NCBI GenBank assembly: GCA_022484805.1
Contig: JAKVKP010000025.1
Coordinates: forward strand, 1-36,960
Reading direction: 5' to 3'
DNA: 36,960 nt
Source of the DNA: Streptococcaceae bacterium
Lineage (GTDB): Bacteria > Bacillota > Bacilli > Lactobacillales > Streptococcaceae
This document shows positions 29,242 to 36,960 of this stretch, in pieces (within the stretch, counting starts at the first letter, position 1; each line of letters begins with the position of its first letter). The notes beneath the pieces are model-generated. The model was not told the origin of the DNA. It searched no databases and worked only from the letters and a program-made list of their open reading frames with translations. Position numbers and translations under genes: made by a program.

Positions 29242-29644
29242 GATGACCTCCCTTCTTGGCTTGGAAATTGGTTGTACTAACTTCAATCGATTCTGAGAAG
29301 CAATTCGCAATCGACTGTAAGCAATCATCTAGAACTGCTTGAAATTCATATTCAGCCAGCTTTAAATCAGCTGTATCGTCCTGTAAATCAAGCTTTCTCT
29401 TTTGTCGAATCAGTGCTAGCTTCTTAGCCTTTAATTCAGGCCGATAATTGAGATAAGCTTCTTGTTCTAAAAGCTGATTACGTTCATCTTCAAAAAGATG
29501 AATCTCAGTCTGTAATTCTTGATTTGATAAAAAACTTGCCTTTGACTCAAAGAGTCTTTGGTATTGCTCAGTATTTTTGAGCATATCAATTAATTCATCA
29601 ACCATTTTTTCCATTTTTATTGTATCTTCATTATAAATCAACAT
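29219..29644 (-). CDS. ylbF: YlbF-family regulator
   Basis: A 141-residue, largely alpha-helical protein of the YlbF/YmcA family. The central segment (YRPELKAKKLALIRQKRKLDLQDDTADLKLAEYEFQAVLDD) aligns well with B. subtilis YlbF, which works with YmcA and YaaT in RNA processing via RNase Y. The Cys-rich tail of B. subtilis YlbF is reduced here to GGHHGKCHTN. RBS before 29644 is weak; a start at the internal Met 11 (29614) is possible. It is translationally coupled to ylbG by overlap. Confidence 0.85.
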   Translation of the reverse strand: MLIYNEDTIKMEKMVDELIDMLKNTEQYQRLFESKASFLSNQELQTEIHLFEDERNQLLEQEAYLNYRPELKAKKLALIRQKRKLDLQDDTADLKLAEYEFQAVLDDCLQSIANCFSESIEVSTTNFQAKKGGHHGKCHTN

Positions 29645-29700
29645 ATTTCAATATACCATTTTTAACTTTCTCTAAAAAGTAAAACAACTAAAATAAGCAG

Positions 29701-30093
29701 CTATTTTAAGCTTTTAAATTGGTAAGGTAATAATTCCGCCATCGTAACTTTTTTAATCGCCCGATTTTTGCTAATTAAGCATATTTCAGCTTCTGGCTCA
29801 AAAAATTCAGCCATAACTTGTCGACAAGCGCCACAAGGACTAATTGGTTGATCCGTTTCACCGTAGACATAAAGACACGAAAATGCTCTCTCACCCTCAC
29901 TAATCGCCCTAAAAATTGCCGTACGTTCCGCACAATTAGTTAAACCATAGGAAATATTTTCAACATTGCAGCCTTGATAAATTGCACCTGATTTGGAGAC
30001 AAGCGTTGCGCCAACTTTAAATTGTGAATAAGGCGCATAGGCAGCTTGACTGGCTTTAATTGTTAAATCAATTAATTCATCAGTAGTCAGCAT
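29701..30093 (-). CDS. cdd: Cytidine deaminase
   Basis: A 130-residue homotetrameric-type cytidine deaminase. The active site shows C54-A-E56 (TNCAERTA) and PCGAC (C87, C90), which bind the zinc, with E56 as proton shuttle. It deaminates cytidine and deoxycytidine to uridine and deoxyuridine. It overlaps deoC by 14 bp at its start, forming pdp-deoC-cdd, a pyrimidine nucleoside salvage unit. A nucleoside-binding lipoprotein (bmpA), commonly next in streptococci, is not present. Confidence 0.95.
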   Translation of the reverse strand: MLTTDELIDLTIKASQAAYAPYSQFKVGATLVSKSGAIYQGCNVENISYGLTNCAERTAIFRAISEGERAFSCLYVYGETDQPISPCGACRQVMAEFFEPEAEICLISKNRAIKKVTMAELLPYQFKSLK

Positions 30094-30745
30094 CAGAGGT
30101 TTGTCCTTTCATAATCGCAACACCTGCTGAAGTACCAATTCGAGTTGCACCTGCAGCAATCATTGCTTCGGCGTCTGTTAGCGAATAGATGCCACCACTC
30201 GCCTTAACCTGCGCACGATTGCCGACAGTAGTTTTCATAAGCTTGACATCCTCTATCGTAGCACCACCAGTTGAAAAACCTGTTGAAGTCTTAACAAAAT
30301 CGGCACCTGCAGCAACTGCCAATTGGCAGGCCTTTACTATTTCATCAGTATTTAAAAGCGCCGTCTCAATAATTACCTTAACAAGCGCTTTTTCTTCAAC
30401 TGCATCAACAACTGCTTCAATATCTCTTTGCACAGTGCGCTCATGACCTGTTTTTAAAGCACCGATATTAATCACCATATCCACTTCATCAGCGCCATTA
30501 ATCACTGCATTTTTCGCCTCATAAGCTTTGGTTTCAGAGGTATTTTCTCCTAATGGAAAACCAATGACTGTACAAACCTTGACTGGAGAATTTTTTAGCT
30601 GTTCTGCTGCATATTTTACCCAAATTGGATTAATACAGACACTCGCGAATTGATATTGTCGAGCTTCATTAATAATTTTCAAAACAGATTGTTCATTCGC
30701 ATCGGCTTTTAAAATGGTATGGTCAATATATTGATTAATTTTCAT
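30080..30745 (-). CDS. deoC: Deoxyribose-phosphate aldolase
   Basis: A 221-residue class I aldolase with a TIM barrel. The Schiff-base lysine is K152 in DFVKTSTGF, with K181 in VKASGG as the second active-site lysine. It splits 2-deoxyribose-5-phosphate into glyceraldehyde-3-phosphate and acetaldehyde. It lies 21 bp after pdp and overlaps cdd by 14 bp, so the three genes are one operon. No deoB (phosphopentomutase) is in the window. Confidence 0.96.
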   Translation of the reverse strand: MKINQYIDHTILKADANEQSVLKIINEARQYQFASVCINPIWVKYAAEQLKNSPVKVCTVIGFPLGENTSETKAYEAKNAVINGADEVDMVINIGALKTGHERTVQRDIEAVVDAVEEKALVKVIIETALLNTDEIVKACQLAVAAGADFVKTSTGFSTGGATIEDVKLMKTTVGNRAQVKASGGIYSLTDAEAMIAAGATRIGTSAGVAIMKGQTSDADY

Positions 30746-30766
30746 ATTAATAATTTATAACGCTGA

Positions 30767-32062
30767 TTAACTCAGGTTATCCTCACTTTCAATAATTTTG
30801 ATAATACTTGGATTGGATTGGGCAAAATCAGAAATTTGAATCGCCCTTTCAAGTTGTTGGTAAATGGAATCGCTAATCCTTTGATTGCTATAAAGCGTTA
30901 AAATTGTTTCGTCAGCTTGGATTGAATCACCAACCTTCTTTGCTAAAACAATACCTACTTCATTATCAATCGTATCTGTCTTAGTTTGACGTCCAGCGCC
31001 AAGATACATTGCAACCTCACCTAAAATCAACGCATCCAATTGTGCAATAAAGCCCGATTTTTTCGCGGAATAGGTTTCTTGATATGTAGCTTCAATGGGC
31101 TTTAAAAGTGCAGCCTCCGTACCACCTTGAGCTTCAACCATCTCGACTAGTTTATGATAGGCAGTACCATCTAATAAATTTTGTTCTAACTGAGCACGAT
31201 TTGATGGATAGCCAGCTAATTTCTGCATTATCTCAGCTAGGTCCAAGACAAACGCTCTTAATTCCGATAAACCTTGATTTTTTAAAATATCAACTGCTTC
31301 CAAAATTTCTAAACGATTACCAATCGTCAACCCAAGAGGCTCGCTCATATCCGTAATGACTGCAATCGTCTTTCGACCTACCTGCTCACCCAAATCGACC
31401 ATTAAACGTGCCAGCGACTCAGCATTTTCAACATTTTTCATAAATGCACCACTACCAACCGTCACATCCAAAAGAATCGCATCACTACCAGCAGCAATTT
31501 TTTTACTCATAATTGAGCTGGCAATCAAAGGCATTGAATCCACAGTCGCTGTGACATCACGTAATGCATATAAAAGCTTATCAGCCTTAACCAATTGATC
31601 ACTTTGACCAATCACTGCCAAACCAATTTGATTCACTTGGTCGATAAATTGTGTCGTGGATAATTCTGTTTTGAAACCAGCAATTGATTCTAGTTTATCA
31701 ATTGTTCCGCCTGTGTGTCCCAGACCACGACCACTCATTTTTGCAACTGGGATACCCAAGCTAGCAATTAATGGTACCAAAATTAAGGTCACCTTATCTC
31801 CGACACCGCCAGTTGAATGCTTATCAACCTTGATACCTTCAATTGAAGATAAATCAATTTGCACACCACTAGCAACCATTGTCATTGTTAAATCAATCAC
31901 TTCCTGCTTAGACATACCATTAAAATAAATCGCCATTAATAATGCTGAAATCTGATAATCAGGAATATCACCAGCAGCATAGCCTTCAATCCAAAATTCA
32001 ATTTCCGATTTTGAAAACTGCCCACCAAGTTTCTTTTTTTCAATTAATTCCAAAAAGTGCAT
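30767..32062 (-). CDS. pdp: Pyrimidine-nucleoside phosphorylase
   Basis: A protein of about 431 residues. Motifs include KVDKHSTGGVGDKVTL for phosphate binding, KMSGRGLGHTGGTIDKLESI for the nucleoside site, and the C-terminal PYNP domain. It phosphorolyses uridine, thymidine and deoxyuridine. A GTG start four codons upstream keeps the frame open, but GGAGG lies 5 bases before the ATG at 32062 (MHFLELIEKKK), which is chosen. It heads the pdp-deoC-cdd operon and is preceded by a 156-bp spacer after the methyltransferase gene. Confidence 0.96.
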   Translation of the reverse strand: MHFLELIEKKKLGGQFSKSEIEFWIEGYAAGDIPDYQISALLMAIYFNGMSKQEVIDLTMTMVASGVQIDLSSIEGIKVDKHSTGGVGDKVTLILVPLIASLGIPVAKMSGRGLGHTGGTIDKLESIAGFKTELSTTQFIDQVNQIGLAVIGQSDQLVKADKLLYALRDVTATVDSMPLIASSIMSKKIAAGSDAILLDVTVGSGAFMKNVENAESLARLMVDLGEQVGRKTIAVITDMSEPLGLTIGNRLEILEAVDILKNQGLSELRAFVLDLAEIMQKLAGYPSNRAQLEQNLLDGTAYHKLVEMVEAQGGTEAALLKPIEATYQETYSAKKSGFIAQLDALILGEVAMYLGAGRQTKTDTIDNEVGIVLAKKVGDSIQADETILTLYSNQRISDSIYQQLERAIQISDFAQSNPSIIKIIESEDNLS

Positions 32063-32218
32063 AAAATCCTCCACATTATTGAATGAAGCTAGTCATTTTT
32101 TCAACAATATTCAGTTTATAAGTAAACTTTATAAAAATATAAGGCGTATCAATAACAAACTATCTAAATATTGCATATTAGAGTACCAAACCAAAACAAA
32201 AAAATTCAAGAAATACCT

Positions 32219-32824
32219 TTAATCTAATTCTTTAACACTTTGTAAAATATAATAGCCTTTTTTCTTAGCTAGAATTGTTACATTACCAAAAATTGAATTC
32301 ATTTTCTCCTTAGCGCTTGGCGCACCTTGTTTTTTTTGAATGACGATTGTTAATGTGCCTTTTGGTTGTAGATATTGAATACTTTCTGACAAAATTTGAT
32401 GAACAACCTTTTTGCCCGCTCTAATCGGTGGATTACTAATAATCCCAACAAATTGACCAGAAACTTGCTCATAGAGATTAGATTGCATAATTTCAACATT
32501 GTTGATTTGATTAAGCTGTGCATTTTTTTGCGCTAAGGCCACTGCACGTTGATTAATATCAACCATCATTACATTATAACCTGTTGTTTTAGCATAGGCC
32601 AAACCCATTGGTCCATAGCCACAGCCCACATCTAAAAGTCGTCCCTTGGTCTCGGAATTAAAATCAAGTGTTTCTAGCAGCAATTGTGTACCAAAATCAA
32701 CTGCTGTTTTGGAAAAGACACCTGCATCGGTGTAAAAATGAAAAGGTACCCCTCGTAGATTAACCTTTAACTGATGAATATCGTGCGCTGCATCAGGATT
32801 CTCTGCATAATACATTTGACTCAT
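32219..32824 (-). CDS. RsmC-type class I SAM methyltransferase
   Basis: A 201-residue methyltransferase. The SAM motif LLDVGCGYGPMG (63-74), VDIN for the ribose hydroxyls and SNPPIRAGK (130-138) for the substrate amino group are all present. These match the short RsmC/YbxB family, predicted to methylate a guanine of 16S rRNA at N2; the exact site is not shown by sequence. It starts 3 bp after the SGNH hydrolase stop, so the two are co-transcribed. In streptococci this gene also lies beside coaA and pdp. Confidence 0.88.
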   Translation of the reverse strand: MSQMYYAENPDAAHDIHQLKVNLRGVPFHFYTDAGVFSKTAVDFGTQLLLETLDFNSETKGRLLDVGCGYGPMGLAYAKTTGYNVMMVDINQRAVALAQKNAQLNQINNVEIMQSNLYEQVSGQFVGIISNPPIRAGKKVVHQILSESIQYLQPKGTLTIVIQKKQGAPSAKEKMNSIFGNVTILAKKKGYYILQSVKELD

Positions 32825-32826
32825 GA

Positions 32827-33402
32827 TTAACTCCTCAAACTTTTAAGTTTCGCTGCAATTAAAAAGGCAAGCAGCTCATAGCCGGCTTTCGTAAAGTGCA
32901 GCCCATCGCCCTGTAAAAATTCATTTGTGCCAGGGTACACAGTCATTTGCTGATATAAATCAATCATCGGTAAATGATGCTTTTCTGCTACAGCTAGAGT
33001 GACTGCTCGATAAGCTTCAATATTTTGGTTATTTCGATCCGCCACATTCAATCGTTGCTCATTGACAGCTGGTGGTGTAATCAAAACCACTTGTCCCATT
33101 AATTCATCAATAATTAAATCCAAATTAGCTTGAAAATCTGCTAGTGTCACCTCGTGATGTGCCGAAGCATCATTCGCACCAAAAAAGACAATATTATAAT
33201 CCGCATTGAGATTTTTCACAGGCTCAATTCGTTTAATCGCATCATTGGTATCATTCCCAGGGACACCAAACAATATGACCTCTGCCGAAAAACCATATTG
33301 ATTTTTCAAAGCACTTTCAAGCTCACGCTTCAGAATATTTGTCGCTGCCTGTCCATTCCAACCAGCTGTAATTGAATCTCCAAAAATTGCGATTTTAATC
33401 AT
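32827..33402 (-). CDS. SGNH/GDSL hydrolase
   Basis: A 191-residue esterase-like protein with all four SGNH blocks: S10 in FGDSITAGW, G49 in GVPGND, N77 in FGANDAS and D166/H169 in GDGLHF. There is no signal peptide, so it is probably cytoplasmic. The substrate is unknown; family members act as acyl esterases or lipases. It sits between the coaA divergent promoter region and the methyltransferase gene and forms a two-gene unit with the latter. Confidence 0.88.
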   Translation of the reverse strand: MIKIAIFGDSITAGWNGQAATNILKRELESALKNQYGFSAEVILFGVPGNDTNDAIKRIEPVKNLNADYNIVFFGANDASAHHEVTLADFQANLDLIIDELMGQVVLITPPAVNEQRLNVADRNNQNIEAYRAVTLAVAEKHHLPMIDLYQQMTVYPGTNEFLQGDGLHFTKAGYELLAFLIAAKLKSLRS

Positions 33403-33582
33403 TACACACCTTCTTCGATTTTTATTAAATCCTTATAAGCTAGTTTACCATATCCAGACCTAATCCATTCAAAATATAGGCACATTCCAATAGTAAAATC
33501 TTTAATAATTAAAACAATACCAGTATACTTGATTTTTTATTCAGGAATGCTAAATTTAAGCATAGATTGTGTTAAAATACAA

Positions 33583-33597
33583 AGCGAGCGTTTACAT
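33583..33597. promoter_or_regulatory. Possible cre site upstream of coaA
   Basis: On the minus strand ATGTAAACGCTCGCT matches WTGNAANCGNWNNCW. It lies just downstream of a possible plus-strand -10 (TAAAAT, 33573-33578) and about 57 bp ahead of coaA, so it would act as a roadblock there. It is 180 bp from the divergent hydrolase gene. CcpA control of coaA is not something I know of, so this may be chance. Confidence 0.4.
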
Positions 33598-33653
33598 TGT
33601 TTTAATAAACTAGCCAGAGATATTTTGCGGCTAATTTGATAGGATGGATAAAA

Positions 33654-34577
33654 ATGGATGAATTGATTAATTTTGAAAAAATTTCTCGTGATGCATGGAG
33701 AGCGCTTTATCATAAGACAATTGCCCCACTATCAATTGAGGAATTAGATAATATTAAAAGTTTAAATGATGCGATTAGCTTGGAAGATGTTCAGGAAATT
33801 TATTTACCACTGATTCATCTAATCCGTTTGTATAAGAAAACCTATGAAGACCTAAACTTTTCCAAAGGCTTATTCTTACAAAAATTTGAACCAAATCGCC
33901 CATTTATCATCGGCATTGCTGGTAGTGTCGCTGTTGGTAAAAGTACAACTGCACGACTGCTACAAATCTTACTTACTAGATACTTCAAAAATCTAACTGT
34001 TGATTTAGTCACAACTGATGGTTTTTTATATCCCAATAAGCAATTACGAGACCGTGGCATTTTGGATCGAAAAGGCTTCCCTGAAAGTTATAATATGGAT
34101 TTATTACTCAGTTTTCTTGATCAATTAAAAAGTGGTGAAAAAAGAATTGAATCCCCAGTGTACTCGCACGAAGTTTATGATATTCTAAAGGATGAAAAAC
34201 AAATCTTGGTTCAGCCTGATATCGTAATTGTTGAAGGAATTAATGTCTTCCAAAATCCGAGTAACCAACACTTATATGTCAGTGATTTCTTCGATTTTTC
34301 AATTTACGTTGATGCCGAGGAAAATCTCATCTATCATTGGTATATCGAACGTTTCAAGCTCATTCTCGAGCTTGCCAAAGATGACCCCAAAAATTACTAT
34401 CATGAGGTTGCGAAATGGCCATTGAAAAATGCGATTGCCTTAGCAACTGACACTTGGAACAATATTAATAAAATTAATTTAATGGAATATATCCTACCTA
34501 CCCGCAATCGAGCAGATGTTATTTTGCATAAAAGTCAAAAACACTATATTGATGCCATTTACTTGAAGAAATTTTAA
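33654..34577 (+). CDS. coaA: Pantothenate kinase, type I
   Basis: A 307-residue kinase. The P-loop [12 protein letters not shown] (87-98), TTDGFLYPN and the YSHEVYD segment are typical of bacterial type I CoaA. It phosphorylates pantothenate, the first step of CoA synthesis, and in this family is inhibited by CoA. The frame extends 6 codons upstream to a TTG, but AGGATGG lies 6 bases before the ATG at 33654, so the shorter form is chosen. It is divergent from the SGNH hydrolase and followed 76 bp later by guaA. Confidence 0.95.
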   Translation: MDELINFEKISRDAWRALYHKTIAPLSIEELDNIKSLNDAISLEDVQEIYLPLIHLIRLYKKTYEDLNFSKGLFLQKFEPNRPFIIGIAGSVAVGKSTTARLLQILLTRYFKNLTVDLVTTDGFLYPNKQLRDRGILDRKGFPESYNMDLLLSFLDQLKSGEKRIESPVYSHEVYDILKDEKQILVQPDIVIVEGINVFQNPSNQHLYVSDFFDFSIYVDAEENLIYHWYIERFKLILELAKDDPKNYYHEVAKWPLKNAIALATDTWNNINKINLMEYILPTRNRADVILHKSQKHYIDAIYLKKF

Positions 34578-34653
34578 AGGTACAATTAGTATATTCTGTA
34601 ACTTTCAAGAAATATTTCCGAAAACAATATTAATCATGCTAAAGGAGTAAACA

Positions 34654-36204
34654 TTGAGCAAGCTAAACACTGAAAAAATTATTGTTTTAGACTACGGTTC
34701 ACAGTATAATCAGCTAATCACACGCCGAATTCGTGAATTTGGTGTCTTTTCTGAGCTATTGAGCCATAAAATCACAGCCGAGGAAGTTAAGGCCATTAAT
34801 CCAATTGGTATTATTTTCTCAGGTGGTCCAAATTCTGTTTATGATGAAAATTCTTTTGGCGTTGACGAAGGTATTTTCGATTTAGGTATTCCAATTTTAG
34901 GAATTTGTTATGGTATGCAGCTTATCACTCATAAGCTTGGTGGCAAGGTAGCTGCTGCTGCCAATGCTGGCAATCGTGAATACGGTCAATCAAAATTAAC
35001 TCATACTAAAGATTCATTGTTATTTAATGGGACTCCAGAGGAGCAGGTTGTCCTAATGAGTCATGGTGATGCAGTCACTGAAATTCCTGAAGGCTTTGTA
35101 ACTACTGGTGTATCTCATGACTGCCCATTTGCCGCGATTGAAAATATCGAACGTAATATTTTTGGTATTCAATTTCACCCAGAGGTTCGGCATACAGAAT
35201 ACGGCAATGATTTATTGAAAAATTTCACTTTCAATATCTGTCAGGCTGAGGGCAATTGGTCAATGGGTAATTTTATTGACCTAGAAATCGCCAAAATCCG
35301 TGAAAAAGTTGGTAATCGCAAAGTATTACTTGGCCTTTCAGGTGGCGTTGATTCATCAGTTGTTGGTGTTTTATTGCAAAAAGCCATCGGTGACCAGCTT
35401 ACTTCTATCTTTGTAGACCACGGTTTACTACGTAAGGGCGAAGCGGATCAAGTTATGGAAACCTTGGGTGGCAAATTTGGCTTGAACATTATCAAGGTTG
35501 ATGCTCAAAGACGTTTCTTAGATAAATTGTCAGGCGTTTCTGACCCTGAACAAAAGCGTAAAATTATTGGTAATGAATTTGTTTACTTATTTGATGATGA
35601 AGCCGCTAAGCTTGATGGTGTTGACTTTTTAGCACAAGGTACACTCTACACCGATGTCATTGAATCAGGAACAGACACCGCACAGACAATCAAATCACAT
35701 CATAATGTTGGCGGACTGCCTGAAGATATGCAATTTGAGTTAATTGAGCCATTAAATACTCTTTTTAAAGATGAGGTTCGTGCATTGGGAACTGCACTTG
35801 GCATGCCGGATGAAATCGTTTGGCGCCAACCATTCCCTGGACCAGGCTTGGGCATTCGTGTTTTAGGCGAAATTACAGCAGAAAAGCTAGAAATCGTTCG
35901 TGAATCTGATGCAATTTTACGTGAAGAAATTAAAATTGCAGGGCTCGACCGTGAAATCTGGCAATATTTCACCGTATTACCCGGCACACGTTCAGTTGGC
36001 GTAATGGGTGATGGACGAACTTATGATTACACCGTCGGTATCCGTGCGATCACTTCGATTGATGGTATGACAGCCGACTTCGCACGAATCCCTTGGGACA
36101 TTTTGCAAAAAATCTCTGTCCGTATTGTTAACGAAGTCGCACACGTCAACCGCATTGTCTATGATATTACGAGCAAGCCACCAGCAACGGTTGAGTGGGA
36201 ATAA
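34654..36204 (+). CDS. guaA: GMP synthase (glutamine-hydrolysing)
   Basis: A 516-residue protein with an N-terminal class I glutamine amidotransferase (C85 in GICYGMQL, H175/E177 in FHPEV) and a C-terminal ATP pyrophosphatase domain (SGGVDSS at 229-235). The dimerisation domain ends in the conserved KPPATVEWE. It converts XMP to GMP. The start codon is TTG, supported by AAAGGAG 6 bases upstream; no in-frame ATG fits better. The 3' end (GAGTGGGAATAA) is a known integration site for genomic islands in Gram-positives. Confidence 0.97.
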   Translation: MSKLNTEKIIVLDYGSQYNQLITRRIREFGVFSELLSHKITAEEVKAINPIGIIFSGGPNSVYDENSFGVDEGIFDLGIPILGICYGMQLITHKLGGKVAAAANAGNREYGQSKLTHTKDSLLFNGTPEEQVVLMSHGDAVTEIPEGFVTTGVSHDCPFAAIENIERNIFGIQFHPEVRHTEYGNDLLKNFTFNICQAEGNWSMGNFIDLEIAKIREKVGNRKVLLGLSGGVDSSVVGVLLQKAIGDQLTSIFVDHGLLRKGEADQVMETLGGKFGLNIIKVDAQRRFLDKLSGVSDPEQKRKIIGNEFVYLFDDEAAKLDGVDFLAQGTLYTDVIESGTDTAQTIKSHHNVGGLPEDMQFELIEPLNTLFKDEVRALGTALGMPDEIVWRQPFPGPGLGIRVLGEITAEKLEIVRESDAILREEIKIAGLDREIWQYFTVLPGTRSVGVMGDGRTYDYTVGIRAITSIDGMTADFARIPWDILQKISVRIVNEVAHVNRIVYDITSKPPATVEWE

Positions 36205-36269
36205 ACAATATCATAAAATTGAAGTTTTTACGCTGATTTAATGGGGTTTACGAGTTATAGGGAGGTATG

Positions 36270-36302
36270 TTTTGGCGGAATTAAAATGATTCCCCGCCAA
36301 AA
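36270..36302. repeat. GC-rich inverted repeat downstream of guaA
   Basis: TTTTGGCGG (36270-36278) pairs perfectly with CCGCCAAAA (36294-36302), and GGAAT/ATTCC can extend the stem. Another CCCGCC follows at 36305-36310. It is GC-rich in an AT-rich setting and has no T-run, so it is unlikely to be a simple terminator. Confidence 0.5.
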
Positions 36303-36321
36303 ATCCCGCCAGAAAACAAAT

Positions 36322-36371
36322 AAAAACTTAGAAATATAGGTGTTTGAAATCTATTTTCCTAAGTTTTTTTA
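36322..36371 (+). terminator. Terminator downstream of guaA
   Basis: AAAAACTTAG pairs with CTAAGTTTTT, extended inside by GAAATATAG/CTATTTTC, with a T-run after. It lies about 120 bp beyond the guaA stop. Confidence 0.75.
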
Positions 36372-36430
36372 TTTCTTAAACAACATAACAAATAAAGAGT
36401 AATTAAAATAGAGCACTTTTAACGTTAGGA

Positions 36431-36757
36431 GAATTTTATGATTATATTTATTATTATAAACTCAATTGTTTTATTTTTTTTAATGCAAATACTAGGAGTA
36501 AAAATATCCAATCTAGCAATTCTAGACGATTCTTGTGACCAGTTTTTGCCTGGGTTATAAATGAATTTTTTTAACTTTTTAGTCAGTATTACTAACTTCT
36601 TCTGTGTTAATTTCGGATTTTTTCGTAATTATTTTAGTGATTTTGCGGCTTCAAGTCTTTCATATTCTTCTGACATTTCATTTTAAATTCTTCATCCTTC
36701 ATCCGTTGCTCAATAATTTCATTTGCACTATATATTTTTTAGAATTTATTATAATCA
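36431..36757 (-). pseudogene. Decayed XRE/HTH antitoxin-type gene
   Basis: On the minus strand, pieces in different frames line up with HigA-like antitoxins. SANEIIEQRMKDEEFKMK is followed, after a frameshift, by MSEEYERLEAAKSLK, a stop, then LRKNPKLTQKKLVILT. After about 40 extra bases, TGHKNRL and IARLDIFTPSI follow in shifted frames, matching the second half of an HTH. A good RBS (GAGAAGGTGATT) precedes ATAAATTCT, suggesting a lost ATG start. At least three frameshifts and one stop make it non-functional. No toxin gene is visible beside it. The call rests on pattern resemblance only. Confidence 0.55.
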
Positions 36758-36794
36758 CCTTCTCTCAAAAATTGTCATACAATTAATATTTTAA

Positions 36795-36830
36795 AAAAGA
36801 AAATCCTCCTATTTTTAAGTAGGAGGTTAA
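36795..36830 (-). terminator. Minus-strand terminator near the right end
   Basis: CCTCCTA (36805-36811) pairs with TAGGAGG (36820-36826). On the minus strand it is followed by ATTTTCTTTTTT. It would terminate a gene coming from the right, where the IS now lies. Confidence 0.7.
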
Positions 36831-36838
36831 ATTTAGTT

Positions 36839-36880
36839 CTATTTTTTACCTTTGATTTTCATAATTTCCTTAAGTATTAT
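36839..36880 (-). pseudogene. Possible 3' stub of a gene cut by the IS
   Basis: Directly inside the IS boundary the minus strand reads IILKEIMKIKGKK-stop, followed 9 bp later by the 36795-36830 terminator. This looks like the last 13 codons of a gene whose body was lost or displaced by the insertion. It is too short to identify and may be chance. Confidence 0.25.
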
Positions 36881-36960
36881 AGTCAAGTCCATAATCCTGT
36901 GTAAAATACTATACAATGTTTTACCGGTCTCTCATTGATCAAACTTAATATATTTTCTTG
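36881..36960 (-). mobile_element. IS256-like element end (right copy)
   Basis: A perfect inverted copy of bases 28-107. The minus-strand frame at 36883-36960 encodes the last 25 residues of the same transposase (QENILSLINERPVKHC...). The IS body lies outside the window to the right, so two copies in opposite orientation flank this segment. Confidence 0.75.

Noticed and set aside
29242..29328. Longer N-terminus for YlbG
   Set aside because: The extra 29 residues lie within the ylbF coding region and the strong RBS supports the internal ATG at 29241.
36438..36560. Plus-strand 40-residue hydrophobic ORF with AGGAG upstream, toxin-like in appearance
   Set aside because: It lies antisense to the HTH-antitoxin pseudogene, whose frames explain the sequence better; the hydrophobicity comes from AT-rich antisense codons.
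36604..36786. Plus-strand 60-residue ORF near the right end
   Set aside because: It is antisense to the same pseudogene, has no RBS and is low in complexity.

Overview
This is a low-GC (roughly 36%) Gram-positive chromosomal segment. T-box leaders on pheS and thrS, CcpA-type cre sites, a lipoprotein PPIase, a mannitol PTS with a PRD regulator, the GlgC/GlgD pair, the pdp-deoC-cdd nucleoside genes beside coaA, and an EbsA-family gene beside an RNase HI-like gene all point to Lactobacillales, perhaps Streptococcaceae or a neighbouring family. I cannot fix the genus. The first and last 80 bases are perfect inverted copies of the same IS256-like element end. The window is therefore probably a whole assembly contig that stops in two oppositely oriented copies of one insertion sequence.

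Layout: 1-107 IS end. 431-1433 divergent ebsA-like and RNase HI-like genes. 1737-2068 a small, apparently frameshifted gene with its own promoter and cre site. 2078-5893 pheS-pheT behind a Phe T-box. 5900-6925 HxlR regulator and signal peptidase I. 7145-10202 cyclophilin-type lipoprotein and a class A PBP, convergent. 10446-11066 azoreductase-like flavoprotein. 11180-17009 mannitol operon mtlA-mtlR-mtlF-mtlD (minus strand) with a cre over the mtlA promoter. 17179-19756 thrS behind a Thr T-box plus an unusual 400-nt structured leader. 19914-21983 surface/membrane protein with an internal sorting-like motif. 22307-24452 tgt and a DUF975 membrane protein, divergent. 24646-28418 glgC-glgD-glgA without glgB or glgP. 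28921-29644 ylbF-ylbG. 29701-33402 nucleoside salvage (pdp, deoC, cdd), an RsmC-type methyltransferase and an SGNH hydrolase. 33654-36204 coaA and guaA. 36205-36960 a decayed tail with structured DNA, an HTH-antitoxin pseudogene and the second IS end.

Most genes are ordinary core metabolism, translation and cell-envelope functions: mannitol uptake to fructose-6-phosphate, ADP-glucose/glycogen synthesis, deoxynucleoside catabolism, tRNA charging, CoA and GMP synthesis. I found no clear new defence or mobile system. The less usual items are the surface protein whose LPITG-TM-Arg segment sits in the N-terminal third of the chain, the long hairpin-rich insertion between the thrS T-box terminator and its start codon, the cre-controlled small ORF with a likely +1 frameshift, a 30-bp repeat placed twice between convergent genes, the second (Cys-less) EIIB-like domain of MtlA, and the decayed element remnants downstream of guaA.
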